A stretch of DNA of 59,365 nt from Gammaproteobacteria bacterium (lineage in GTDB: Bacteria > Pseudomonadota > Gammaproteobacteria > Steroidobacterales > Steroidobacteraceae): the NCBI GenBank assembly GCA_947469285.1, contig CANIOW010000021.1, positions 1 through 59,365 of the forward strand, in the 5' to 3' direction. The translations under genes were made by a program, and so were the position numbers. Every line of letters begins with the position of its first letter. Positions within the stretch are counted from its first letter, which is position 1. This document shows positions 35,149 through 42,942 of this stretch, in pieces. Below the pieces are notes generated by a model. The model was not told where the DNA came from, made no database searches, and saw only the letters and a list, made by a program, of their open reading frames with translations.

Positions 35149-35165
35149 TTGCAACCCTTGTGCCA
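35149..35165 (-). promoter_or_regulatory. sigma-54 (RpoN) promoter
   Basis: The minus strand reads TGGCAC (35165-35160), AAGGG, TTGCAA (35154-35149). The invariant GG (35164-35163) and GC (35152-35151) are separated by exactly 10 nt, a full match to the -24/-12 consensus. The predicted start is near 35139, directly before the hairpin-rich RNA. Confidence 0.8.
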
Positions 35166-35238
35166 TAACAATAAAAACAAGGACTTAGGGTTTTCCCCCA
35201 GGGTGTCGGGCGGCAGGATGTAAGAGAAGCCGACGGCC

Positions 35239-35263
35239 CCGGCGTCATTTGTCGCGATGCCGG
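35239..35263. promoter_or_regulatory. dyad, candidate enhancer site for the sigma-54 promoter
   Basis: CCGGCGTC (35239-35246) and GATGCCGG (35256-35263) form an inverted repeat (CCGGCRTC) centred near 35251, about 112 bp upstream of the predicted sigma-54 start. That is the normal distance for a bacterial enhancer-binding protein. It directly abuts the mltD -35, so it might also act there. Confidence 0.4.
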
Positions 35264-35292
35264 TTGTGGGGGGGGATGGGGGCCGGTATAAC
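35264..35292 (+). promoter_or_regulatory. candidate sigma-70 promoter of mltD
   Basis: TTGTGG (35264-35269), a 17-nt spacer and TATAAC (35287-35292) lie 27 bp before the mltD ATG. The -10 is one base from consensus; the -35 keeps only TTG. Confidence 0.5.
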
Positions 35293-35319
35293 CCTGCCTA
35301 GTGTAATGAGGTTGGCAAG

Positions 35320-37632
35320 ATGCGGAGGCAGCAGGATTTGCAGCTCGATCAACGTCCATGGCAGCAGGGGTGGTTCGGGCGTACGAGCCACTGGGTGGCG
35401 CTATGCCTGATGCTCGGGTCGGGGATGCTCTTCGCATGGGCAGAGCCGTCGCTGGCAGGCCCGGTGCCGTCGGCGGGGGTGATGGCAGCCGAGTCGGAGG
35501 CGCCGCGAACCTCGGCTTGGGTGGCCTCCCCCGGGCTTGAACGCCCCGCCGGACTGGCTGACGAAGTCGAATTCTGGGTGCGCATTTACTCGCAGGTGAC
35601 TTCGCAGGGTGGGTTAATCCACGACGAGCGCTATCTGGCGGTGGTGTACGAGCAAGTGGAGTTCGCGCCGAAAGCTTCGGCGGCGGAGCGGCGCCGGGTG
35701 GTGGAGGCGGCGCGCGCGCGTTATGCAACCGCGCTGCGGATGCTCGCCAATCGGCTGCGGCAAACGCCGGCGAGTGAGCCGCTGGATCTGGCCGCGCTCA
35801 CGCAGGACGAGGTGCATGTCCTTGAGCTGTGGCCCGAGGGCACTGCCCCCGATGCCTTAACCGCAGCGGCAGACCGACTCCGTTTCCAGCTGGGTCAGCG
35901 CGACCGTTTTCTCGAAGGCTACGTGCGGGCGGGTGCGTATGAGGCCCACCTGCGTGAAGTGATGGAGCGTTTGGGTCTGCCCGGGGAACTGGCTGCCTTG
36001 CCGCATGTGGAAAGTTCGTTCAATGCCCGGGCCTACAGCAAAGTGGGCGCCGCCGGCATGTGGCAATTCATGCCCTCGACGGGCCGCCGCTGGTTGCAGA
36101 TTGATGAGGTGGTTGACGAGCGTCGCGACCCGTATAAGTCGACGGTCGCTGCTGCGCATTTCTTGCAGCAGAACTATCGCTTGCTGGAGACCTGGCCCTT
36201 GGCCTTGACGGCCTGGAACCACGGGCCCGGAGGCCTGCGACGCGCGAAGCGTGAAATGGGGACTGCCGACATCGCGAAGCTGGTGAAGGAGTATCAAGGC
36301 CGCGCTTTCGGCTTTGCGTCGCGCAATTTTTTTGTGTGTTTTCTCGCGGCGCTCGAGGTGGATCGAAACGCGGAGCGCTATTTCGGTTCGGTGCTGCGCG
36401 CCCCGCCCGACGATAGCCGCGTGATTGTCCTGCCGGAATATGTGCCTGCTCAGGCGCTGGCGCGGGTGTTCAACGTGGATTCGCTCCAGTTGCGTGAACT
36501 GAACCTGCCATTACTGTCGCCGGTGTGGGACGGTCGCCGGTATGTGCCCCGCGGTTACGCGTTACGCGTGCCAGCGACAGCCCGCCCGACGGTCGCGGCT
36601 TTGCATGAGCTGCGCCCGCAAGAGCGCTTCGCCGGTCAGGCGCGCGAGCCGCTCTACAAAGTGCGTCGCGGCGATACGCTGAAGTCGATCGCTAACCGCT
36701 TTGGAACGAGTTCGCGTTGGTTGTTGGCCAATAATGGGCTGCGCAATGCGCGTCAGGTGAAGCGTGGCGTGGTACTGCGCTTACCAGGCCTGGCCGCCGG
36801 CCCACGCGCGAAAGGTGCCTACATGGTGTACGCGCCGCCCGTGGGAAATGTGTGGTTGGCCGGTTTGCCGGAGCGCGCGGAATCGGCCGCAGCGGTGGTG
36901 GTGGCCGCTGCCGCAGCTGAGGAGGCGGCGGCCATTTCGGGTGAAGCGGCGGCTGATGCCATTGAAGACGTCCCGGAACCCATGACCGAGGGACCCATGA
37001 TCGAGGGGCCGCTCACCGACGAGCCGGTGCTGGCCGATACTGGAACGGTCACCGAGGCGGGCGCCGACCTCTCTGCTGAGTTGGTGACCGAAGCGATGGA
37101 GACCGCTGCAACGGCCGAGCCGTTGACAGCCGCGGCCGAAGAGGCCGCAGGTCCGGGTTTGGTGCCGGGAGGTCAGCCTGCGGCCAGTCCTGACCCCGCG
37201 GATTACTCGCTGGGCAGTGACGGTAGCTTTACCGTCCAGGGATCCGAGACGCTGAGTCAGCTGGCGCGGTGGTTAGGCACCGATCTGACGCGGCTGCGGC
37301 AGTGGAATGGACTTAAGCCACGCAGCGCGCTGTCGATGGGGCGTCGGCTCAAGGTGGACCCGCGAGGCATCGATAGCGGCACCTTCGAGCGCGAGCGCCT
37401 GATCTGGCATCGGGCCCAGCAGGCCGCTTACTTCCAGCAGATGCGTATTGTGGGCATTGATCGTCACCAGATGCGCCTGGGCGAGAGCCTGTGGTCGCTC
37501 ACACAGCGCCATGCGGTGCCACCTTGGCTGCTGCAGCAATACAATCCAGATCTGGACTTCGCCGCCGTGCGGGTCGGCACCGAAATCATCTTGCCGCGGG
37601 TGCGTGTGGCGAGCGTTGGAGGACAAGAATGA
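35320..37632 (+). CDS. mltD: membrane-bound lytic murein transglycosylase D
   Basis: A 770-residue LysM-containing lytic transglycosylase that cleaves glycan strands with 1,6-anhydro ring formation. A membrane/signal segment lies near 23-41, without a lipobox Cys. The GH23 domain has catalytic Glu231 in LPHVESSFNARA, AAGMWQFMPSTGR, and AWNHGPGGLRRA. LysM domains lie near 445-490 (YKVRRGDTLKSIANRFG), 636-680 (FTVQGSETLSQLARWLG) and 705-765 (MRLGESLWSLTQRHAV). A long Ala/Glu/Thr-rich linker at about 515-630 separates the first two. The stop overlaps the lipoprotein gene start (ATGA), so it heads a three-gene wall-remodelling operon. Confidence 0.92.
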   Translation: MRRQQDLQLDQRPWQQGWFGRTSHWVALCLMLGSGMLFAWAEPSLAGPVPSAGVMAAESEAPRTSAWVASPGLERPAGLADEVEFWVRIYSQVTSQGGLIHDERYLAVVYEQVEFAPKASAAERRRVVEAARARYATALRMLANRLRQTPASEPLDLAALTQDEVHVLELWPEGTAPDALTAAADRLRFQLGQRDRFLEGYVRAGAYEAHLREVMERLGLPGELAALPHVESSFNARAYSKVGAAGMWQFMPSTGRRWLQIDEVVDERRDPYKSTVAAAHFLQQNYRLLETWPLALTAWNHGPGGLRRAKREMGTADIAKLVKEYQGRAFGFASRNFFVCFLAALEVDRNAERYFGSVLRAPPDDSRVIVLPEYVPAQALARVFNVDSLQLRELNLPLLSPVWDGRRYVPRGYALRVPATARPTVAALHELRPQERFAGQAREPLYKVRRGDTLKSIANRFGTSSRWLLANNGLRNARQVKRGVVLRLPGLAAGPRAKGAYMVYAPPVGNVWLAGLPERAESAAAVVVAAAAAEEAAAISGEAAADAIEDVPEPMTEGPMIEGPLTDEPVLADTGTVTEAGADLSAELVTEAMETAATAEPLTAAAEEAAGPGLVPGGQPAASPDPADYSLGSDGSFTVQGSETLSQLARWLGTDLTRLRQWNGLKPRSALSMGRRLKVDPRGIDSGTFERERLIWHRAQQAAYFQQMRIVGIDRHQMRLGESLWSLTQRHAVPPWLLQQYNPDLDFAAVRVGTEIILPRVRVASVGGQE

Positions 37633-38024
37633 CGGATTCTGGGTGGCGTTCCGCGGGGTGGGTAGGTTCGAGCGGTCTGGTGCTTGGCGTATTGCTCGGT
37701 GGTTGTGCTGGAACGCCCGGTTATGATGGCCCGCGTCGGCCCAGTGCCGAAGTGGCCATCATTCGTGCGGACTTGCCGGTGAGCGCTGGTTTGCCGGTGT
37801 CGCTACGCTTGCGGAAGGTCGATGCGCGGACATTGCCGTTCACTACCTGGCGGGTGGAGGTGCTGCCCGGACAACACGAGCTGCTGGTGGACTGTCTCAC
37901 CCATGCGCCTGACCGGACACAACGTTTTAGCCTCTCGGTAGCCGTCGAGCCGGGCGGTCGATACCATCTCTTGGCGCAAACCGGCACGCCAAGCGAAGGC
38001 TGTACCGGGGTGGTTTTGGAATGA
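37629..38024 (+). CDS. small putative lipoprotein
   Basis: A 131-residue exported protein. The N-terminus has a hydrophobic stretch ending in the lipobox LLGGC (Cys near residue 26), so it should be lipid-anchored. The mature part is probably beta-rich, resembling small PEGA- or transthyretin-like domains (FTTWRVEVLPGQHELLVDC and a GGRYHLLAQTG strand). I do not recognise a named family. It overlaps mltD upstream and the L,D-transpeptidase downstream by 4 bp each (ATGA), which strongly suggests joint function with the two peptidoglycan enzymes. Confidence 0.8.
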   Translation: MTDSGWRSAGWVGSSGLVLGVLLGGCAGTPGYDGPRRPSAEVAIIRADLPVSAGLPVSLRLRKVDARTLPFTTWRVEVLPGQHELLVDCLTHAPDRTQRFSLSVAVEPGGRYHLLAQTGTPSEGCTGVVLE

Positions 38025-38617
38025 CCCGGTGCTGCTGGTCGAGTGCGCGTGCAGCGGCGCGCCGCGTGGCCGCCGGTGGGGTGGTGGCGCTGGCACTGGG
38101 TGTGTTGCCCTTAGCCCTCGCCTCGGCACCTGAGCCGTCTGCCACGGCGCTACCGACGCTGCTCTCCTCAGTGCCAGAACCGGTGTCCCTGGTGGCGGCG
38201 GATACGGTACTGGTGAAAAAAGCCGAGCGAAGGCTTTACTTGCTGCGTGACGGCCGGGTGATCCACAGTTACCCGGTGCGTCTGGGGCTGAATCCGGCGG
38301 GGCACAAGGAGCAGGAAGGCGATTTCCGCACGCCTGAAGGGCGCTACGTCCTGTCGGCGCGCAATCCGCGGAGCGAATTTTTTCTCTCGCTGCAGGTGTC
38401 TTATCCGGATGCAAACGACCGCGATGCCGCGCGCAAGCTCGGCGTGCGGCCGGGCGGCAATATCATGATCCATGGCGTCCCCAATCTGCCGCGTAAATCC
38501 TTGCAGTACTACCGCGAGGTGGATTGGACCAACGGCTGCATTGCCGTTTCGAATGACGACATGCTGGAAATATGGCTGTTAACCCGTTCGCAGATTCCCA
38601 TCGAAATCCAACCTTGA
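38021..38617 (+). CDS. L,D-transpeptidase (YkuD domain)
   Basis: A 198-residue exported enzyme. A signal/anchor covers about residues 15-36. The YkuD domain begins at VLVKKAERRLYLLRDGRVI and includes KEQEGDFRTPEGRY, IMIHGVPN with the conserved His, and the nucleophile motif WTNGCIAVSNDDM (Cys near 176). Such enzymes make 3-3 crosslinks or attach proteins to peptidoglycan. There is no LysM or PG-binding domain of its own; the LysM-rich MltD is co-encoded. Third gene of the coupled operon. Confidence 0.9.
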   Translation: MTRCCWSSARAAARRVAAGGVVALALGVLPLALASAPEPSATALPTLLSSVPEPVSLVAADTVLVKKAERRLYLLRDGRVIHSYPVRLGLNPAGHKEQEGDFRTPEGRYVLSARNPRSEFFLSLQVSYPDANDRDAARKLGVRPGGNIMIHGVPNLPRKSLQYYREVDWTNGCIAVSNDDMLEIWLLTRSQIPIEIQP

Positions 38618-38740
38618 GGGTCGCTATCCCCGCCTTGGCGAGGTGGGTGCTACGCCTGTTGTTGGTCGCTGTGACACAGTTCCTGTATGCCCCCGGGTGC
38701 CTGGCGTAGCTTCACGGCGTACCCGGATGAGGATGCCGCG

Positions 38741-39043
38741 ATGGCCGACAGCAAGTATGACCGCTCCAGTTTCCCAGAGGCTGCCCCTGAACGTGGCGAA
38801 GGCGGCATGGACCGCTATGGCGCCTGGTTGGGCCGCCCGCCGGCAGCGGTTGAACGCCGCCGGAGCCAGTTGGTGAAGACTGAGGAGCCCGTTGCTGCCC
38901 GGCAGGCAACGCTCACCCGGTCCTTGAATAATTACGTGAATTTCCGCGTCTGGACGGAGCGCGCCCGTGAGCAGTGGGAAGCTTCGCCGGCGACGGCGGC
39001 GCCCGCTGGGCACGACCCCACGACGGCTTCGCCGCGCCGCTGA
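38741..39043 (+). CDS. hypothetical protein
   Basis: A 100-residue hydrophilic protein with no recognised domain, no signal and no membrane helix. Notable segments are MDRYGAWLGRPP and LTRSLNNYVNFRVWTERARE, which look like a short amphipathic helix near 60-80; both ends are Ala/Pro-rich and probably disordered. ATG 38741 is chosen because GAGG lies 8 nt upstream; a longer start at 38687 lacks one. It sits alone between the L,D-transpeptidase and htpG. Frames on the opposite strand are equally open because of high GC, so coding status rests on the ribosome site and the ordered central segment. Confidence 0.5.
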   Translation: MADSKYDRSSFPEAAPERGEGGMDRYGAWLGRPPAAVERRRSQLVKTEEPVAARQATLTRSLNNYVNFRVWTERAREQWEASPATAAPAGHDPTTASPRR

Positions 39044-39079
39044 CGTTACGACCAGCGCGGCGGCGCCCACGCCTGCCCC

Positions 39080-39107
39080 CTTGAATAGGCACGGAGCTGC
39101 CCCCACT
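39080..39107 (+). promoter_or_regulatory. sigma-32 heat-shock promoter of htpG
   Basis: CTTGAA (39080-39085), a 14-nt spacer and CCCCCACT (39100-39107) match the heat-shock promoter pattern CTTGAA, 13-15 nt, CCCCATNT closely. The predicted start is near 39115, giving a leader of about 60 nt. htpG is a standard member of the sigma-32 regulon. Confidence 0.7.
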
Positions 39108-39177
39108 CGCAGTATCCTGTGCGCTAGCGCTGTTAAACGGCGCTGGCCTGTGCCTATCGCCCGTCTCCGGAGTATTC

Positions 39178-41082
39178 ATGACCCTTGCCACTGACAGTGC
39201 TGCTCCTGCAGCGCAGGAAACTCTTGGTTTCCAGACTGAGGTCCGCCAGCTGCTGAAGCTGATGATTCACTCGCTGTACTCCAACCGTGAAATCTTTTTA
39301 CGCGAACTCATCTCGAATGCTTCGGATGCCTGCGACAAGTTGCGTTTCGAGGCCTTGGCCGACCCGGCGCTCTATGAGCAGCAGCCGGAGCTGCGCGTCA
39401 GCGTTGAGTACGATGCGGACGCGGGCACCATCACCCTCGAGGACAGTGGCATTGGTTTGACCCGTGAGGAGGCGATAGCCAATCTCGGCACCATTGCCCG
39501 CTCGGGAACGGCGGAGTTCCTCAGTCGCCTCTCCGGCGATCAGAAGCGCGACGCGCAGCTCATTGGCCAGTTTGGCGTTGGTTTTTACAGCGGCTTTATC
39601 GTTGCGGATCGCATCGAGGTGTTTTCGCGCAAGGCGGGCCAGCCCGCTGCTGCGGGCGTACGCTGGGAAAGTCACGGTGAAGGGGAGTTTACCGTCGAGA
39701 CGGTGTCGCGTGCGGAACGTGGCACCCGCATCGTGTTGCATTTGAAGGAGGCGGCGAAGGAGTTTGCCGATGGCTGGCGTCTGCGCAATCTGGTCCGTAA
39801 ATATGCTGACCACATTGCCTTCCCAGTGCGCATGCATCCCAACGGTGACCAGCCGGAGGCGGCCACCACATGGGAGAACGTTAATGACGCCCGGGCGCTG
39901 TGGACGCGTGCCAGAAATGAACTAACGGATGAGGACTACGTCGAGTTCTATAAGCGCATCAGTCATGACTTCGAGGCCCCGCTCAGCTGGAGCCATCATC
40001 GTGTCGAAGGCAAGCGGGAATACACGGCGCTGGTCTATATCCCGGGCCGTGCCCCCTTTGATCTCTGGAACCGCGATGCCCCGCGCGGGCTGAAGCTGTA
40101 TGTCAAACGGGTCTTCATCCTCGACGATGCGCAGCAGTTTCTGCCGCTGTATCTGCGGTTTGTGAAAGGCGTGGTCGATTCCGCCGACTTACCGCTCAAT
40201 GTTTCCCGTGAACTGCTGCAAGATGACCCCGAAGCCGAAGCCATGCGCGGTGGTATCACGCGCAAGGTGCTCGACCTGCTGGCCAAGCTCGCTGAAGACG
40301 ACAAGGACAAGTACGCCCGGTTTTGGAAAGATTTCGGCAGCGTGCTGAAGGAAGGACCGGCGGAGGACTTCGCCAACCGTGAGCGCATCGCCAAATTGCT
40401 GCGCTTTACGACCACCCACACGGGTGCCGAGTTGGCGGACCAAAGCCTGGCGGACTACGTGGGCCGCATGCAGCCAGGCCAGAAACATATCTATTACGTG
40501 ACCGCCGATACATTTAACGCTGCTGCCAGCAGCCCGCATCTCGAGCGCCTGAAGGCGAAGAACATCGAGGTGTTGTTGCTGCACGAGCGCGTTGACGAAT
40601 GGCTGATGAGCCACCTGACGGAGTTCGATGGCAAGTCATTGCGCGATGTGGCGCGCGGTGATCTGGACTTGGGTGAATTGGAAAGCGCCGAGGAGAAGGC
40701 CTCTCGCGAGGGAGTGGCTAAAGAGTCCTCTGGGTTGTGCGAGCGACTCAAGACGGCGCTGGGTGAGCGCGTGGAGGGGGTGCGAGCGACCGAGCGTCTG
40801 GCGCGGTCTGCCAGCTGTCTGGTGCGCAGCGAGCACGACTTGGGCGTGCAAATGCGGCGTCTGATGGAGGCTTCTGGGCAGTCGGTGCCGCCTACGCGGC
40901 CGGTGCTGGAAGTCAATGCCAGCCATCCGCTGCTACAGAAGCTAGCGGCCTTGCCGGACGGCGAGGCCTTCATGGATCTGGCGGTATTGCTGCACGAGCA
41001 GGCGCTGCTTGCGGAAGGCAGTCCACTGCCGGAGCCGACGGCTTTCGTCGATCGCATGAACCGGCTGCTGGCCGGCAGCTGA
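39178..41082 (+). CDS. htpG: molecular chaperone HtpG (Hsp90)
   Basis: A 634-residue bacterial Hsp90. The GHKL ATPase domain opens with [20 protein letters not shown] and [20 protein letters not shown], holding the catalytic Glu and Mg-binding Asn, and continues with DSGIG and [11 protein letters not shown]. The middle domain has [11 protein letters not shown] with the catalytic Arg. The C-terminal dimerisation domain includes the [10 protein letters not shown] region. Length is normal for the family. CGGAG lies 8 nt upstream of the ATG, and a sigma-32 promoter precedes it. msrB follows 42 bp after the stop. Confidence 0.97.
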   Translation: MTLATDSAAPAAQETLGFQTEVRQLLKLMIHSLYSNREIFLRELISNASDACDKLRFEALADPALYEQQPELRVSVEYDADAGTITLEDSGIGLTREEAIANLGTIARSGTAEFLSRLSGDQKRDAQLIGQFGVGFYSGFIVADRIEVFSRKAGQPAAAGVRWESHGEGEFTVETVSRAERGTRIVLHLKEAAKEFADGWRLRNLVRKYADHIAFPVRMHPNGDQPEAATTWENVNDARALWTRARNELTDEDYVEFYKRISHDFEAPLSWSHHRVEGKREYTALVYIPGRAPFDLWNRDAPRGLKLYVKRVFILDDAQQFLPLYLRFVKGVVDSADLPLNVSRELLQDDPEAEAMRGGITRKVLDLLAKLAEDDKDKYARFWKDFGSVLKEGPAEDFANRERIAKLLRFTTTHTGAELADQSLADYVGRMQPGQKHIYYVTADTFNAAASSPHLERLKAKNIEVLLLHERVDEWLMSHLTEFDGKSLRDVARGDLDLGELESAEEKASREGVAKESSGLCERLKTALGERVEGVRATERLARSASCLVRSEHDLGVQMRRLMEASGQSVPPTRPVLEVNASHPLLQKLAALPDGEAFMDLAVLLHEQALLAEGSPLPEPTAFVDRMNRLLAGS

Positions 41083-41094
41083 GTGGCGCATAAT

Positions 41095-41124
41095 CGTGGC
41101 CTCAATCCATAGGGAGAGGCCACG
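41095..41124 (+). promoter_or_regulatory. hairpin enclosing the msrB ribosome binding site
   Basis: CGTGGCCTC (41095-41103) and GAGGCCACG (41116-41124) form a 9-bp perfect stem. The loop holds AATCCATAGGGA. The Shine-Dalgarno AGGGAGAGG (41111-41119) spans the loop and the 3' arm, and the stem ends at the base before the ATG. If formed in the mRNA it should restrict ribosome access. As msrB lies just after htpG, an RNA switch or thermosensor is possible. Confidence 0.55.
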
Positions 41125-41517
41125 ATGACTGAGCCTGTTGACCGCGAGGCGCTGCGCCGCCGCCTGACGCCCGACCAGTGGCGAATTACTCAGGAAAAAG
41201 GCACCGAACGCGCCTTTACCGGCGAACACTATGAGCAGCATGACTCAGGCGTATACGCCTGCGTGTGCTGCGGCGCCGCGTTGTTCGCTTCAGACACCAA
41301 ATACGACAGTGGTTCAGGCTGGCCGAGTTTTTGGCTGCCCTTGGCGGGTGATCGCGTGGCGACCCATACGGACGTCACTTATGGCATGAAACGCACGGAA
41401 GTCACCTGCGCCGGATGTGGGGCGCACCTCGGCCACGTGTTCGAAGACGGTCCGCGCCCCTCGGGTTTGCGCTACTGCATTAATTCCGCCTCCCTTGATT
41501 TCCTTGAAAAGGAGTGA
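41125..41517 (+). CDS. msrB: peptide-methionine (R)-S-oxide reductase
   Basis: A 130-residue MsrB that repairs methionine-R-sulfoxide in proteins. Two CxxC pairs, VCCGAALF (CVCC) and [12 protein letters not shown], bind structural zinc. The nucleophilic Cys is in RYCINSASL near residue 119. Typical WPSFW substrate-pocket motif present. No signal peptide, so cytoplasmic. A hairpin covers its ribosome binding site; it may also be reached by read-through from htpG. Two bases separate its stop from the FKBP gene. Confidence 0.95.
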   Translation: MTEPVDREALRRRLTPDQWRITQEKGTERAFTGEHYEQHDSGVYACVCCGAALFASDTKYDSGSGWPSFWLPLAGDRVATHTDVTYGMKRTEVTCAGCGAHLGHVFEDGPRPSGLRYCINSASLDFLEKE

Positions 41518-41519
41518 CG

Positions 41520-42095
41520 ATGGCTGCTGTATGGACTTCCCTACGAGTGCTGGCGCTGGCCGGAGTGGCGCTGTATCCGCTGCTCGGAACGGCGCAGACC
41601 GACGCGTCATCATCCGCCACCGCAGTGGCGCCACCAGCGACCGTCATTGGTGGTGTTCCAGTGCCGGCGGGGGTGGTGGTGCCACCGCCCCCACCGAGCC
41701 CGGAGCAGATTATTGAACGTACGCGTCAGGAGTCGGTCGAGCTGGGTCTTGGCGTGGTCGACTTAAAAATTGGCCATGGCGCTCCAGCCTTGCCTGGCAC
41801 CCTGGTCGCGGTGCATTACACCGGTTGGCTACAGAACGCGGCCAAGCCGGAAGGGAAGGGGGCCAAATTCGACAGCTCTCGTCCTGGTAAGCAACCCTTG
41901 GTATTTCCGCTCGGTCAGCGCCGCGTCATCCGCGGCTGGGATCTGGGTGTGACAGGTATGCAACCCGGCGGTCAGCGCCGTCTCGTCATTCCCCCCGCGC
42001 TGGCCTATGGCGAACGTGGCGCTGGGGGGGTCATTCCGCCAGGCGCCACGCTCATCTTTGACGTGGAATTGCTGGCCGTGGACGCGGTGCGCTAA
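41520..42095 (+). CDS. FKBP-type peptidyl-prolyl isomerase, exported
   Basis: A 191-residue protein with an N-terminal signal/anchor (about 8-25), a Pro-rich linker (near 55-62), then a single FKBP domain: LVAVHYTGWLQNA, AKFDSSRPGKQPLVFPLG, VIRGWDLGVTGMQPGGQRRL, PPALAYGERGAGGVIPPGATL. It catalyses Xaa-Pro isomerisation in the periplasm. No dimerisation domain as in FkpA/Mip. ATG 41520 has AAGGAG 5 nt upstream, overlapping the msrB end; a GTG two codons earlier is less likely. Confidence 0.9.
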   Translation: MAAVWTSLRVLALAGVALYPLLGTAQTDASSSATAVAPPATVIGGVPVPAGVVVPPPPPSPEQIIERTRQESVELGLGVVDLKIGHGAPALPGTLVAVHYTGWLQNAAKPEGKGAKFDSSRPGKQPLVFPLGQRRVIRGWDLGVTGMQPGGQRRLVIPPALAYGERGAGGVIPPGATLIFDVELLAVDAVR

Positions 42096-42140
42096 GCCCT
42101 GAGCCCTGAGCTCGTAGTTCGTAGCTCGCTCAGGCCAGCA

Positions 42141-42827
42141 TCATCGGCCGTCGCTAACGGGCGGCAGCAGGTGCGACTGAATGGCTGTGCGCAAGTCGTG
42201 CAGGCGGCCATGGAAGAAATGCTCGGCCCCCGCGAGCAGTACCACGGTGGGTGCAGGAGTCAGAGTGCGCGTCCAAGCAAGCACATGCTGGTGGTCTACC
42301 AGTTCGTCTTGGTCGCCTTGCACCACCAGCCACGGACACTGGGGAACGGCCAGCGTGCTGAAGTCAAAGCGTTGCACCGGCGGTGCGATGGTAATGAGTT
42401 GCCGCACGGCGACGCCCTCGGCGGCGGCTGACGGCCTGATCAGTTGGGTCGCCAGCTGGGTAGCGACATAAGCGCCGAAGCTGAAGCCAGCGACCACCCA
42501 GGCCGCGCCGGGAAAGCGCGTTAGCAGCGCAGTGGCTGCCGCAGCAGCATCCTGGGTTTCGCCGCGACCCCCGTCCCAACTGCCGGCGCTTTGACCCACA
42601 CCGCGAAAATTGAAGCGCAAAGTGCCGTAGCCGCATTCTTGCAGGGCGCGCGCGGTGGTGTGCACCACCTTGTTGTCCATGGTGCCGCCGAATAGCGGAT
42701 GAGGATGACAGACCAGTGCTACCTGACGGCCATCATGGTCGGCGGGTACTTCATAAATAGCCTCGAGGACCCCCGCCGGGCCATCTAGCAGTACGTGTTC
42801 AGGGGTTGGAGGGCGGAACGCGGTCAT
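42141..42827 (-). CDS. alpha/beta hydrolase (COG2945-like)
   Basis: A 228-residue alpha/beta-hydrolase. LVCHPHPLFGGTMDNKVV is the family's HPHP segment. The nucleophile elbow is GFSFGAYVA (Ser near 116), an Asp follows in QGDQDELVD, and the catalytic His in GAEHFFHG. No lid insertion and no signal. Substrate unknown; relatives are called dienelactone-hydrolase-like or serine esterases. The 45-bp gap to the convergent FKBP gene contains CCTGAGC and GCTCAGG arms (near 42104-42133), a possible weak hairpin. Confidence 0.85.
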   Translation of the reverse strand: MTAFRPPTPEHVLLDGPAGVLEAIYEVPADHDGRQVALVCHPHPLFGGTMDNKVVHTTARALQECGYGTLRFNFRGVGQSAGSWDGGRGETQDAAAAATALLTRFPGAAWVVAGFSFGAYVATQLATQLIRPSAAAEGVAVRQLITIAPPVQRFDFSTLAVPQCPWLVVQGDQDELVDHQHVLAWTRTLTPAPTVVLLAGAEHFFHGRLHDLRTAIQSHLLPPVSDGR

Positions 42828-42861
42828 TGGCAGTGGTCCCTGGTTCGATGGTCCAGCGATA

Positions 42862-42890
42862 AAAAAAGGGCGGTCAAACCGCCCTTTTTT
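42862..42890 (-). terminator. intrinsic terminator of the HU-like gene
   Basis: AAAAAAGGGCGG, loop TCAAA, CCGCCCTTTTTT: a perfect stem with A and T tracts on both sides, so it could end transcription either way. It lies about 53 bp past the HU-like stop (minus strand) and upstream of the hydrolase start, so its natural client is the HU-like gene. Confidence 0.88.
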
Positions 42891-42942
42891 GCCTACCCGG
42901 CCAGCGCGCGCTGCAGGCAGCGCGCGTGACTGTGGAGAGGTC

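Noticed and set aside
33020-35728. A 902-residue reading of the TPR-sulfotransferase extending to 35728
   Set aside because: The added N-terminal 305 residues are Pro/Arg/Ala-rich, run through the predicted small RNA and its promoter, and overlap the mltD start. The family begins near 34813.
38624-39106. Minus-strand 160-codon ORF opposite the small orphan gene
   Set aside because: Ser/Arg/Gly-rich, no ribosome site, overlaps the htpG promoter region; the plus-strand frame has the better start.
42096-42140. Short repeats (GCCCTGAG twice, CGTAG twice) after the FKBP gene
   Set aside because: They could be a weak hairpin, but there is no T-tract and the copy number is too low to call a repeat element.
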